Source: Trebonia kvetii
GTDB taxonomy: Bacteria; Actinomycetota; Actinomycetes; Streptosporangiales; Streptosporangiaceae
Length of the DNA: 64,000 bases
Assembly (NCBI RefSeq): GCF_007827045.1
Contig: NZ_RPFW01000011.1
Coordinates: 124,001 to 188,000, forward strand
Reading direction: 5' to 3'
Under the pieces are notes generated by a model. That model did no database searches and was not told the origin of the DNA. It saw nothing but the letters and a program-made list of their open reading frames with translations. Both the position numbers and the translations under genes were made by a program. Positions 34,443-42,709 of this stretch are shown here, piece after piece. Numbering within the stretch: position 1 is the first letter of the stretch; every line of letters begins with the position of its first letter.

Positions 34443-35306
34443 ATGAGGGGATTCGTCATGAAAGTTCTGGTCATCGTTCTTGTCATCGTCGCGGTGCTGG
34501 TCGTGATCGGGCTGGCGATGGCGCTGAAGATCGTCAAGCAGTACGAGCAGGGCGTGCTGTTCCGGCTCGGCCGGGTCCGGGGCCCGCGGAACCCGGGGCT
34601 GCGGTTGATCATCCCGTTCATCGACGTGCTGCACCGGGTGTCGCTGCGGATTGTCACGATGCCGATCCAGTCCCAGGGCATCATTACCAGGGACAACGTC
34701 AGCGTCGACGTGTCCGCGGTCGCCTACTTCCGGGTGACGGACGCGGTGAAGTCGGTCGTCGCGATCGAGAACGTCCGCGCCGCCATCGACCAGATCGCCC
34801 AGACCACGCTCCGTAAAGTCGTGGGCCAGCACTCCCTCGACCAGACCCTGTCGGAGACCGACCAGATCAACCTGGACATCCGCCAGATCCTGGACGTCAC
34901 CACTGTCGACTGGGGCGTCGAGGTGACCCTGGTAGAGCTCAAGGACATCCAGCTGCCCGACAGCATGAAGCGCGCCATGGCCAGGCAGGCAGAGGCCGAG
35001 CGGGAGAAGAGGGCCAAGATCATCAACGCCGAGGGCGAGGCAATGGCTGCCGCCGCGCTGGGCGACGCCTCCGACACCATGATGTCCCACCCCCTCGCCT
35101 TGCAGCTGCGCAACCTGCAGAGCCTGGTCGAGATCGGCGTGGACAAGAACACCACCGTGGTGTTCCCCGCCCCGCTGATGAGCACCATCGAGGAGCTCGG
35201 CTCCTTCCTCGCCCGCGAGAAGGCCGCCGCGAGCACCGCGGCAGCGTCCCTCAGCACCGCGCCCGCACCCGTGCCGGCACCGGCAGGAGTCACCCAGGCC
35301 GCATAG
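34443..35306 (+). CDS. Slipin / stomatin-like SPFH-domain membrane protein
   Basis: This 287-aa protein has an N-terminal membrane hairpin (MKVLVIVLVIVAVLVVIGLA), then the SPFH domain: YEQGVLFRLGRVRGPRNPGL, MPIQSQGIITRDNVSVDVSAV, TTLRKVVGQHSLDQTL and DWGVEVTLVELKDIQLP. A coiled-coil RQAEAEREKRAKIINAEGE follows. Slipins scaffold membrane microdomains. ATG 34443 or ATG 34458 could start it. The C-terminal tail is Ala/Pro-rich. Confidence 0.88.
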   Translation: MRGFVMKVLVIVLVIVAVLVVIGLAMALKIVKQYEQGVLFRLGRVRGPRNPGLRLIIPFIDVLHRVSLRIVTMPIQSQGIITRDNVSVDVSAVAYFRVTDAVKSVVAIENVRAAIDQIAQTTLRKVVGQHSLDQTLSETDQINLDIRQILDVTTVDWGVEVTLVELKDIQLPDSMKRAMARQAEAEREKRAKIINAEGEAMAAAALGDASDTMMSHPLALQLRNLQSLVEIGVDKNTTVVFPAPLMSTIEELGSFLAREKAAASTAAASLSTAPAPVPAPAGVTQAA

Positions 35307-35464
35307 GTGGCCAGGACCGCGGCCTTCCGCGGAGGCAAGCATTTCCAGGGCTCCCGCCCGCCTAGAGACCCGGTGAACGGCCGCCGGCGGAACCGCCGAG
35401 GCAAGTTGGCACCGGCGGGACGCCGCGGCAGGAACCGGCCGAGACCGATACAGAGGAGCAGCGA

Positions 35465-35932
35465 ATGCCAGGACACGAACACCGCGCCGAGTCCCGCATC
35501 GTGACGGGGGTCGACGGCTCGCCCTCGTCGCTGAGCGCCCTGCGCTGGGCGGTCCGGCAGGCCGGGCTCACCGGCGCGGCCGTGGATGCGGTGATCGCCT
35601 GGCACTACCCGGTCATCGTCGGCGGCGGCTACGGAGTGGCACCAATGGTTACGGCAGGAGGCTTTGACTTCAAGGAGAACGCGGAGAAGGTCCTTGCCGA
35701 CGCGATCAGCAGCGCCGTCGACCCGGGCAGCGGTGTCCCCGTGCACGCCCGCGCCGTTGAGGGCAATCCCGCGCAGGTGCTGCTGGATGCCTCCGCCGAC
35801 GCCGACCTCCTGGTGGTGGGCAGCCGCGGGCACGGCGGATTCACCGAGGCCCTGCTCGGCTCGGTCAGCCAGCACTGCGTGCATCACGCGCGCTGCCCCG
35901 TTGTCGTGATCCGCGGCAATGACCATGACTGA
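35465..35932 (+). CDS. Universal stress protein (UspA family)
   Basis: This 155-aa Usp has IVTGVDGSPSSLSALRWAVRQA at the N-terminus and the ATP-binding signature GSRGHGGFTEALLGSVSQHCVHHARCPVVV. It follows the slipin gene by about 160 bp with AGAGGAGC before the ATG at 35465. Together with the Usp at 31609 it brackets the sensor kinase and slipin genes. Confidence 0.88.
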   Translation: MPGHEHRAESRIVTGVDGSPSSLSALRWAVRQAGLTGAAVDAVIAWHYPVIVGGGYGVAPMVTAGGFDFKENAEKVLADAISSAVDPGSGVPVHARAVEGNPAQVLLDASADADLLVVGSRGHGGFTEALLGSVSQHCVHHARCPVVVIRGNDHD

Positions 35933-36046
35933 CCGGCCGGGGGAGGGCGCCGCGCACGCAGCGAGCATGATCCCGTCGCAGCGCGTTAAGGCGCACGCGC
36001 GCAGCCAGCATGATGCAGGCCTGAGGTCAGCTGCGCAACGGCTGCG

Positions 36047-37315
36047 CTAGCCCTTGCCCTTCCCCTTGCCATGCCCTGCTCCGGGCGGGCCGCCAGCGTG
36101 ATGTGCGTGCCGTTTGCCAGGCGCCGCGCGGTGCGGTGCGGCGCGGACGACGCTGGCCGTCTGGACGGCGAGTCCGTCCTTGGCGGCGGCGTGTCCGGTC
36201 GCGGCCCTGGCGGCCGGCGAGGTGGCGGACCGAATGGGCGCTGTCTGCCGCGGCCGGTCGGACACGCGGGTAGCTCCCGGTGCCTTGGGGTGCGTGCCGT
36301 GCGGAGTTGGCGTGCTTGCCGCGGCCGGCAAGCCGGCGGCCGTCGCGTGCCGTGGCGAGGCATTCAGCGCGAACCCGGCAGAGATGCCGGACGCCACGAT
36401 GGCCAGCGCGGCCGCGGAGAGCAAGGATCGCCGTGTCTTAGGTGCGGCGGGGCTGGTCACGGCCATCGCAGGCGGAGTCGCGGCCATCGCAGGCGGATAG
36501 GCCACGCGGCGGAGCATCCGCTCGGCCGCCGCGGCGTCAAGACGCTCGTCCGGGTTCTTGCGCAGCAGCCCGCTGATCACCGGCCAGAGCAGCGGGCCGG
36601 CGTGGATGGCAAGCTCGGGCTCGTCAGCGACCGCGGCGGTCAGGCTGGCGAGCGCGTCGCCATCCCTGTCGAACGGCGCGTGGCCCTCGACCGTCGCGTA
36701 CAGCGACGCACCCAGGCTCCACAGGTCCGACGCGGGTTTGGGCCGTCCGCCCCTGGCGCGCTCCGGTGCGATGTAGCACGGCGACCCGATCAGCAGGCCC
36801 GCGGTGATGGTCGAGGGGCCGACGGTCCGCGCGATGCCGAAGTCTGTCAGCACCGCCCGGTCCGGCGCGATCGCGATGTTCGCCGGCTTGACGTCCAGGT
36901 GCACGATGCCTTCCGCGTGCGCGGCCCGCAGCGCGGCGAGGATGTCGAGGCCGATCCTGGCCGCATGCTCCGGGCTGAGCGGACCCTCTTGGTCGATCAT
37001 GTCGCGCAGCGAGCCTGGCGGAAGAAGTTCCATGACGATCCAGGGGCGGCCGTCTTCCTCGGCAACGTCAAAGACCCGCACCACATTGCGGTGACTGAGC
37101 CTGGCGGCGACCTGAGCCTCCCTGGTGGCCCTGCGGCACGCGGCGAGCCGTTCCTCCGCGGACCAGGAAGCCGGCCAGACCAGCTCCTTCACCGCCACGT
37201 CACGGCTCAGGAGTTCATCCCGAGCTCCCCACACGACGCCCATGCCGCCACGGCCGAGGACCGTGCCAAGCCGGTATCTTCCCATGATCAAGCGCTCTGC
37301 CCCAGCCACATCCAT
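36047..37315 (-). CDS. Transmembrane Ser/Thr protein kinase with non-RD catalytic loop
   Basis: This 422-aa PknB-type kinase has the glycine loop GRGGMGVVWG, Lys43 (DVAVKE), catalytic loop HLDVKPAN (residues 139-146) and DFG (Asp158). The usual HRD arginine is Leu140, so activation-loop phosphorylation may not be needed. A membrane helix lies near residues 305-325 (LLSAAALAIVASGISAGFAL). The ~100-residue outer part is Ala/Thr/Pro/His-rich and ends GKGKGKG, with no recognised sensor domain. ATG 37315 is used; ATG 37285 (MGRYRLG) is possible. Confidence 0.87.
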   Translation of the reverse strand: MDVAGAERLIMGRYRLGTVLGRGGMGVVWGARDELLSRDVAVKELVWPASWSAEERLAACRRATREAQVAARLSHRNVVRVFDVAEEDGRPWIVMELLPPGSLRDMIDQEGPLSPEHAARIGLDILAALRAAHAEGIVHLDVKPANIAIAPDRAVLTDFGIARTVGPSTITAGLLIGSPCYIAPERARGGRPKPASDLWSLGASLYATVEGHAPFDRDGDALASLTAAVADEPELAIHAGPLLWPVISGLLRKNPDERLDAAAAERMLRRVAYPPAMAATPPAMAVTSPAAPKTRRSLLSAAALAIVASGISAGFALNASPRHATAAGLPAAASTPTPHGTHPKAPGATRVSDRPRQTAPIRSATSPAARAATGHAAAKDGLAVQTASVVRAAPHRAAPGKRHAHHAGGPPGAGHGKGKGKG

Positions 37316-37443
37316 GTCGCCCCGTGTACCCGGCGAATACGGACGCTAACGAGCATTCCTACTCAGATTACTAACGAATGTTGCGTTTAGGATCGCGAGC
37401 TTCGATGGCGGCCGGGCTTTCGGTTTCCGTGATGTAGCGGGAG

Positions 37444-38331
37444 TCAGCGGCGCAGGCTGGTCGCCTGCTCCAGGCGGGACAGCTTCTCGGGGTTGCGCAC
37501 CGCGTACAGCCCGGTGATGAGACCCTCCTCGACGCGCAGCGCGATGACGGTGTCCACCTCGCCGTTGAACCGCAGTATCAGCGCGGGGTAGCCGTTGACC
37601 TGCGCGGGCTCCACCGCGGCGACGCCGGCGATCCTGCCGAGACCGATCGTCAGCAGGCGAGCCACCCGGTCGGCGCCCACGATCGGCGTGGTAACGGCCT
37701 CGACGATTCCGCCGCCATCGCCGAGGAAGACCACGTCGGGCGCGAGGATGTCGAGCAGGTGCCGCAGGTCGCCCGTCTCCGTCGCCAGATGGAAGGCCTG
37801 GAGCGCGTCACGGGTCTGCGCCGGGGAAACCGGCCCGCGCGGCCGCCGCGCCGCGACGTGCTCCCGCGCCCGGTGGGCGATCTGCCGGACCGCGGCCGGG
37901 CTCTTGCCGATCGCCTCGGCGACCTCGTCGTAGGGCAGGTCGAACACCTCGCGCAGCACGAACACCGCTCGTTCTGTCGGCGTGAGCGTCTCGAGCACCA
38001 GCAGCATCGCCATCGAGACGCTGTCCGCGAGCTCAACGTCCTCGGCCACGTCGGGCGCGGTGAGCAGCGGCTCTGGCAGCCACGGGCCGACGTACGACTC
38101 CTTGCGGCGGCCGAGCGTGCGCAGTCGGCTCAGCGCTTGGCGCGTGGTGACCTGAACCAGGTACGCGCGCTGGTCCCGCACGGCATCCAGGTCGACGCCG
38201 GCCCAGCGCAGCCAGGTCTCCTGCAAGACGTCCTCGGCGTCGGCGGCCGAGCCGAGCATCTCGTAGGCGACGGTGAAGAGCAGATTGCGGTGGGCGAGGA
38301 ACGCCTCGGTGGCGGGGTCCATGCCTGCCAT
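37444..38331 (-). CDS. ECF41-type sigma factor with SnoaL-like C-terminal domain
   Basis: This 295-aa protein has sigma-2 (FLAHRNLLFTVAYEMLGSAADAEDVLQETWLRW) and sigma-4 (LTPTERAVFVLREVFDLPYDEVAEAIGKSPAAVRQIAHRAREHV) domains. An NTF2/SnoaL-like extension follows with the ECF41 motifs GDGGG and NPEKL. ECF41 sigmas are regulated by this extension rather than by an anti-sigma factor. ATG 38331 follows AAGGAGAG. It is divergent from the CMD-family gene at 38517, the standard ECF41 partner, and both genes have matching promoter-like elements. Confidence 0.9.
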   Translation of the reverse strand: MAGMDPATEAFLAHRNLLFTVAYEMLGSAADAEDVLQETWLRWAGVDLDAVRDQRAYLVQVTTRQALSRLRTLGRRKESYVGPWLPEPLLTAPDVAEDVELADSVSMAMLLVLETLTPTERAVFVLREVFDLPYDEVAEAIGKSPAAVRQIAHRAREHVAARRPRGPVSPAQTRDALQAFHLATETGDLRHLLDILAPDVVFLGDGGGIVEAVTTPIVGADRVARLLTIGLGRIAGVAAVEPAQVNGYPALILRFNGEVDTVIALRVEEGLITGLYAVRNPEKLSRLEQATSLRR

Positions 38332-38371
38332 GGCTGGCTCTCCTTCAACTCTCGACGGCGTATACCCACCA

Positions 38372-38398
38372 GACACCGCACTCCACCGTGATGTGACA
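38372..38398 (-). promoter_or_regulatory. ECF41-type promoter for the sigma factor gene
   Basis: On the minus strand TGTCACA (38398-38392) is followed after 16 bp by TGTC (38375-38372), about 40 bp upstream of the sigma start at 38331. ECF41 promoters are known for a TGTCACA -35 and a CGTC-like -10, so the sigma factor may activate its own gene. Confidence 0.65.
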
Positions 38399-38444
38399 GC
38401 GGCAGGGCAGCTGCTCCGTGTGTGCCACGTCACCTCTGCGGCAC

Positions 38445-38471
38445 TGTCACAAGCGGCGCGGCGGCAGCATC
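38445..38471 (+). promoter_or_regulatory. ECF41-type promoter for the CMD-family gene
   Basis: TGTCACA at 38445-38451 is followed after exactly 16 bp by CATC (38468-38471), 45 bp upstream of the ATG at 38517. It has the same spacing as the divergent element at 38372-38398, supporting joint control by the adjacent sigma factor. Confidence 0.65.
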
Positions 38472-38516
38472 TCGTGTTCGTACAGTCCGGCGACCCACAA
38501 GTGAGGACGAGACGAA

Positions 38517-39005
38517 ATGACGGAATCCCGGTTCGACATGTTCAGCAACGAGCTCGGCGCCAGGTTCGGCAAGCGGTTCGCAAGCGCCAGCATGGTGATC
38601 GCGCAGTCGACGCTGCCGAGGTCCACCCAGGAACTGGTCGGGCTGCGCGCCAGCCAGATCAACGGCTGCGGCTGGTGCACGGACCTGCACACCAAGGAGG
38701 CAGCGGCGGCAGGCGAAACCGCGGTCCGGCTCAACCTGGTCGCCGCCTGGCGGGAGACCACCGTGTTCACCGAGGCCGAGCAGGCAGCGCTCGCGCTCGC
38801 CGAGGAGGGCACCCGGCTCGGCGACGCCAGCCACGGCGTCTCCGACGAGACCTGGGCGCAGGTCCGCAAGCACTACGACGATGACCAGGTCGCCGCGCTC
38901 GTCTGCCTGGTCGCCATGATCAACGCGGCCAACCGGCTCGGCGTGATCGTCCGGCAGAAGGGCGGCTCCTACCAGCCCGGCATGCTCGCCAGCCTGACCA
39001 GCTGA
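38517..39005 (+). CDS. Carboxymuconolactone decarboxylase (AhpD-like) family protein
   Basis: This 162-aa protein has the CMD/AhpD redox motif NGCGWCTDLH (CxxC plus His), preceded by LVGLRASQING. Such proteins act in peroxide or organic-radical defence. It is divergent from the ECF41 sigma gene and preceded by a matching promoter. ATG 38517 follows GAGGACGAGACGAA. A perfect hairpin terminator follows 15 bp after the stop. Confidence 0.9.
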   Translation: MTESRFDMFSNELGARFGKRFASASMVIAQSTLPRSTQELVGLRASQINGCGWCTDLHTKEAAAAGETAVRLNLVAAWRETTVFTEAEQAALALAEEGTRLGDASHGVSDETWAQVRKHYDDDQVAALVCLVAMINAANRLGVIVRQKGGSYQPGMLASLTS

Positions 39006-39019
39006 CGAGCGGCGCGATC

Positions 39020-39058
39020 GCGGCCCGGCCCCGGACCATTCGGCCGGGGCCGGGCCGC
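39020..39058 (+). terminator. Hairpin terminator after CMD gene
   Basis: A perfect 15-bp inverted repeat GCGGCCCGGCCCCGG (39020-39034) pairs with 39044-39058 around a 9-nt loop. It lies 15 bp downstream of the CMD stop and has no T tail, as is common here. Confidence 0.8.
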
Positions 39059-39195
39059 GTAAGGCTGCTAGTAGAAACTCATAAGTTCCTTCCCGGTTGC
39101 CTTCCAGGGTGGCGGTCACATCGGGTGACCGGAGGTCGCGAAGTCGGCAGCAGTACGGCCCTGGAATGTCAGTGGGCCGTGGTTCCGTGGTGCGC

Positions 39196-40636
39196 ATGCC
39201 GAGGAAACGCGACCCGGGGGGCCCAAAGGTGGTGCTGCGTACCGCCCGGTGCGGGCTGCGCGCCACTCCTGCCCAACGGGGCAGGCTGTTCGCGCTGCTG
39301 CGGTCGGCGGGCGACGTGTGGTGCTCCGTGCTGGAACTGAACCGGTGGCGTCGCCAGCGCGGCCACCGCCCGGTAGTCGGCTTCCAGGCGCTGTGCCGGG
39401 AGCTGTCTACGGCCGGGCACGTTCGGGGAACTCGACGCCGCCGGGGCGCGCTCGGTGCTGAGCCGCTACTCCTCCGCCTGGTTCGCCGCGGCGAAGCGGC
39501 GCAAGGCGGGGGATCTGACGGCCCGCTACCCGCGTCGCCGACGCTCCCTGGTCCCGGTCTCGTGGTACCACGGCACCTTCACCCTCAGCGGGCGGGAGCT
39601 GACGGTCCCGGTCGCCCGCGGCTGCCCCGGCCTGGTGCTGCGCCTGGACCGGGACGTTCCCTCCCCTGTAGAGCAGATCCGCTCGGTCAGGCTCGGCTTC
39701 GCCGACGGGCGCCTGTACGCGGACGTGACCGCCGAGGTGCCCGTCGCGGTCTACCCGCCAGGTGAGGGGCCGGACCCGGCCCGGGTCGCCGGGGTTGACC
39801 TTGGCGTCATCCACCCCTACGCGGTCGCCGGCCCCGGCGGTGAAGGGCTGCTGGTGTCCGGGCGGGCGGTCCGGGCCGAGCACCGTCAGCACTTGCGTGA
39901 CCGCAAGGGCCGCTCCCACGCCGCCGCTGCCCGCGCCCCAAAGCCCGGGCAGAAGGGTTCACGGCGCTGGCGTAAGCACCGACGGCGGCAGAGGGCCGCC
40001 GACGCCCGCCACGCCCGCAGGGTCGTCCAGGTCCGCCACGAGGCCGCCCGCGAGGTCGTTACCTGGGCTGTGCAGAACCAGATCGGCACCCTGGTGGTCG
40101 GCGACCCCGCCGGGGTCTTGAAGCTGGACGCGGGGCCGCGGCATAACAAGCGGGTCCGGGACTGGGCGCCCGGGCAGCTGGCCCAAGCCCTGGCCGATAA
40201 AGCGGCCGCAGCCGGCATCACGGTGCACAGGGTGGACGAGCGGGGCACGTCCTCGACCTGCCCTGCCTGCGCTCGCAGGATCCCCAAGCCCACGGGGAGA
40301 GTCTTCACGTGCCCGCACTGCGGGCAAAGCGGCCACCGTGACCTTGTCGGCGCCGCGAACATCGCCGCCCGGGTTCCCGGCGGCGGGATCATCCCCCCGG
40401 TCCCCCGCGGGACCGGGGTCACGCACCGTCGTGCGGGACGGAACCTGCCAGGCGCAGGACCTAACGCGCGGCGTGACCCCCGGCGCAGGCCCCCATCATG
40501 GCCCGCACCCCGGAGGCACCTGGCCGGCACCGGCCCGCCCCCACGCCCGCGCCACCCGGCCGGGGAGGCACTGGGGGAGTCGCTCGCGGAAACCGCGAGG
40601 AGCACGCAAGCCCGAGACACCCCGTCAAGGACTTAA
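39196..40636 (+). pseudogene. IS200/IS605-type TnpB with a +1 frameshift
   Basis: The N-terminal part (ATG 39196, MPRKRDPGGPKVV) runs in one frame to LCRELSTAG. An extra G in GGG at 39415-39417 breaks the frame, and the rest resumes as TFGELDAAGARSVLSRYSSAWFAAAKRR to 40636. The RuvC aspartates are in AGVDLGVIHPY and GHRDLVGAANIAA; a zinc finger CPAC...CPHC lies between. At the usual RuvC-II glutamate position the sequence is LVVGDPAGV, with no Glu; DERGTSSTCP just before the finger supplies a possible relocated Glu. No TnpA gene is nearby. The element's right end probably lies near 40600-40655. Confidence 0.8.
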
Positions 40637-40660
40637 ATGCAGATGCACTAGCGTGGTCGG

Positions 40661-41410
40661 GTGACCGTGCTGCGGGTTCCACATTTCCTCGGCGAGTACC
40701 TACCAGAGCTGGACCTGCCCCTCCAAGGGGACGACGTGATCTTGTCCGATCTGCCAGCCGGAGATACCTGGGTCCGGCTCGCGGCGCTCTTGGCTCCTGT
40801 CGCCGACGCCGTGGCCGTGGCGGCGGGCCGCGGCGAGCGCCCTGTCGTGGTCTCCGGCGACTGCACCACCGCATTCGGCACGGTGGCCGGATTGCAGCGC
40901 GCGGGCATTGACCCGGCGGTGGTCTGGTTCGACGCGCATGGCGATGTGCAGACGCTGGAAACCACTGCCTCCGGCTTTGTGGGCGGCTTCGCGCTGCGGA
41001 TGCTCCTCGGCTACCGGCCGGAGTGGGTCGCCTCTCGGCTCGGACTGCGACCGGTTCCCGAGCACCGGGTGGTGCTCGCGGGTGCCAGGGACCTCGACCC
41101 GCCCGAGGTCGCCTACCTGGAAGGCTCGGGCATCAGCCGCGCCGAGGTCGTTGGCCTCGCCTCGGCACAGCTGCCTGACGGGCCGCTCTACGTGCACCTC
41201 GACCTTGACGTCATCGACCCGATTGGCGTTCCCGGCCTGCGTTATCCGGCGCCAGGCGGCCCGAACTGCGCGCAGGTCACCGCGGCGCTCAGCATGCTCT
41301 TGGCGACCGGCCGGGTTGCCGCGGTCGGCATCGCCTGCACCTGGCATCCCGGCCACGACGCCGCCGCTGCTGTCGGCGACCGCCTGGAATCCGTGCTCGC
41401 CGCCAACTGA
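40661..41410 (+). CDS. Divergent arginase/ureohydrolase-family protein
   Basis: This 249-aa ureohydrolase has DAHGD and HLDLDVIDP metal-binding motifs, but the first motif is SGDC rather than GGDH, so a cysteine replaces the usual histidine ligand. It is shorter than the agmatinase at 11680. The Cys form occurs in some arginase-like proteins of unclear function. The GTG at 40661 lies 24 bp after the TnpB stop, so the insertion may have displaced the original promoter. Confidence 0.8.
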   Translation: MTVLRVPHFLGEYLPELDLPLQGDDVILSDLPAGDTWVRLAALLAPVADAVAVAAGRGERPVVVSGDCTTAFGTVAGLQRAGIDPAVVWFDAHGDVQTLETTASGFVGGFALRMLLGYRPEWVASRLGLRPVPEHRVVLAGARDLDPPEVAYLEGSGISRAEVVGLASAQLPDGPLYVHLDLDVIDPIGVPGLRYPAPGGPNCAQVTAALSMLLATGRVAAVGIACTWHPGHDAAAAVGDRLESVLAAN

Positions 41411-41461
41411 CCAGCAGGGCCGGCCTAGGCGCGGCCGCGCGCACCGGCGATGCTTAGGACC

Positions 41462-42262
41462 ATGGAATTCGAGCACATCCTCGTCGCGCGGACCGGCGAC
41501 TTCGCCACCGTCACGATGAACCGGCCGCAGCGCCGCAACGCCCTGTCCCTCGAGCACATGCGCGAGCTGATCGCGGCCTTCCGCGACCTTGGCGACAGCG
41601 ACGCACTCGGCATCGTGCTGGCAGGCAACGGCCCGGTGTTCAGCGCGGGGCACGACTTCGCCGCGGTTGCAGGCGCCGACCTGTCCGAGGTGCGCGCGCT
41701 GCTGCTCACCTGCACCGAGCTGATGACGCTCATGCAGCAGGTGCCGCAGCCGGTGGTGGCACGGGTGCACGGCCTCGCCACCGCGGCGGGCTGCCAGCTG
41801 GTCGCGACCGCCGACCTCGCCGTGGCGAGCGAGGACGCCGGCTTCGCGGCCCCCGGCGGCAAGGGCGGCTGGTTCTGCCACACGCCGATGGTGGCGATCG
41901 CCAGGAACGTCGGCCGCAAGCGCGCCATGGAGCTGGCCCTGTCCGGCGATGTCATCGACGCGGCCACCGCACTCGACTGGGGCCTGGTCAACCGCGTCGT
42001 GCCCGCCGACCGGCTCGACGAGGCGGTTCTCGACCTGCTGCGGCGCACCACGCGGGGTTCCGCGGAGAGCAAGGGGATCGGCAAGCAGGCGCTGTACGCC
42101 CAGATCGACCTCGACCAGCAGAAGGCGTACGCCTACGCGGTCGAGGTCATGGCCTCGACCAGCCAGCTTCCCGACGCCCAGGAAGGCATCCGCGCGTTCC
42201 TCGAGAAGCGCGCGCCCCACTGGCGCCACGCCGGCCGAGAGGCGGAGCCTTCCCGGAGCTAG
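41462..42262 (+). CDS. Enoyl-CoA hydratase/isomerase family protein
   Basis: This 266-aa crotonase-fold protein has MNRPQRRNALS at the N-terminus, the oxyanion-hole segment GPVFSAGHDFAA, and ARVHGLATAAGCQLVATADLAVASEDAGFAAP. It resembles the ECHDC3-type group. Hydratase glutamates are not obvious, so the precise reaction is uncertain. ATG 41462 is preferred over the in-frame ATG at 41450. Confidence 0.87.
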   Translation: MEFEHILVARTGDFATVTMNRPQRRNALSLEHMRELIAAFRDLGDSDALGIVLAGNGPVFSAGHDFAAVAGADLSEVRALLLTCTELMTLMQQVPQPVVARVHGLATAAGCQLVATADLAVASEDAGFAAPGGKGGWFCHTPMVAIARNVGRKRAMELALSGDVIDAATALDWGLVNRVVPADRLDEAVLDLLRRTTRGSAESKGIGKQALYAQIDLDQQKAYAYAVEVMASTSQLPDAQEGIRAFLEKRAPHWRHAGREAEPSRS

Positions 42263-42272
42263 CCGCGCCGGC

Positions 42273-42587
42273 TCAGGCGGGCTCGAAGTCGCGAACGTCC
42301 GTCACCGGGTACAGCTCGACCCGGTCTGGCCCGGGCAGCAGCGCCGGGTCCTCGCCCGGCAGCAGCTGGCTGCCCATGATCGCCTTCTGCGCGTCGAGCA
42401 GCGCCTGCTCGGTGTCGGCGATCGAGACCACGACCTTCGATCCGTCTTCGCGCTGCAGCACGTAGACGCGGAACCGCTGGCCTAGTGCGCTGACGGCGGG
42501 CACGATCCGCTCGCTGGTCGCGAAGTCGTCGGCGGCGATCTGCTCCGCGGTGCGCGGGCCGTCCAAGTAGGTGAGCTGTGCGTACAT
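42273..42587 (-). CDS. Small conserved protein, dimeric alpha/beta-barrel-like
   Basis: This 104-aa protein (MYAQLTYLDGPRTAEQIAADDF) looks like an ABM/dimeric alpha-beta barrel domain: an N-terminal strand, a helix, strands RVYVLQREDGSKVVVSIADTEQA, and a second helix. The ATG at 42587 has CAGGAGG upstream. I do not assign a substrate. Confidence 0.68.
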   Translation of the reverse strand: MYAQLTYLDGPRTAEQIAADDFATSERIVPAVSALGQRFRVYVLQREDGSKVVVSIADTEQALLDAQKAIMGSQLLPGEDPALLPGPDRVELYPVTDVRDFEPA

Positions 42588-42709
42588 GGCGAGCCTCCTG
42601 TTGTTGCGGTTGATCCGTTACCGCCGACTCTGCCGTCGCGGCCGCCGCGCCGGATCAGTGCCAGCACGTATCGCTGGTACGTAACCGGGCGCAGGGCGAT
42701 ACTGCTTGC

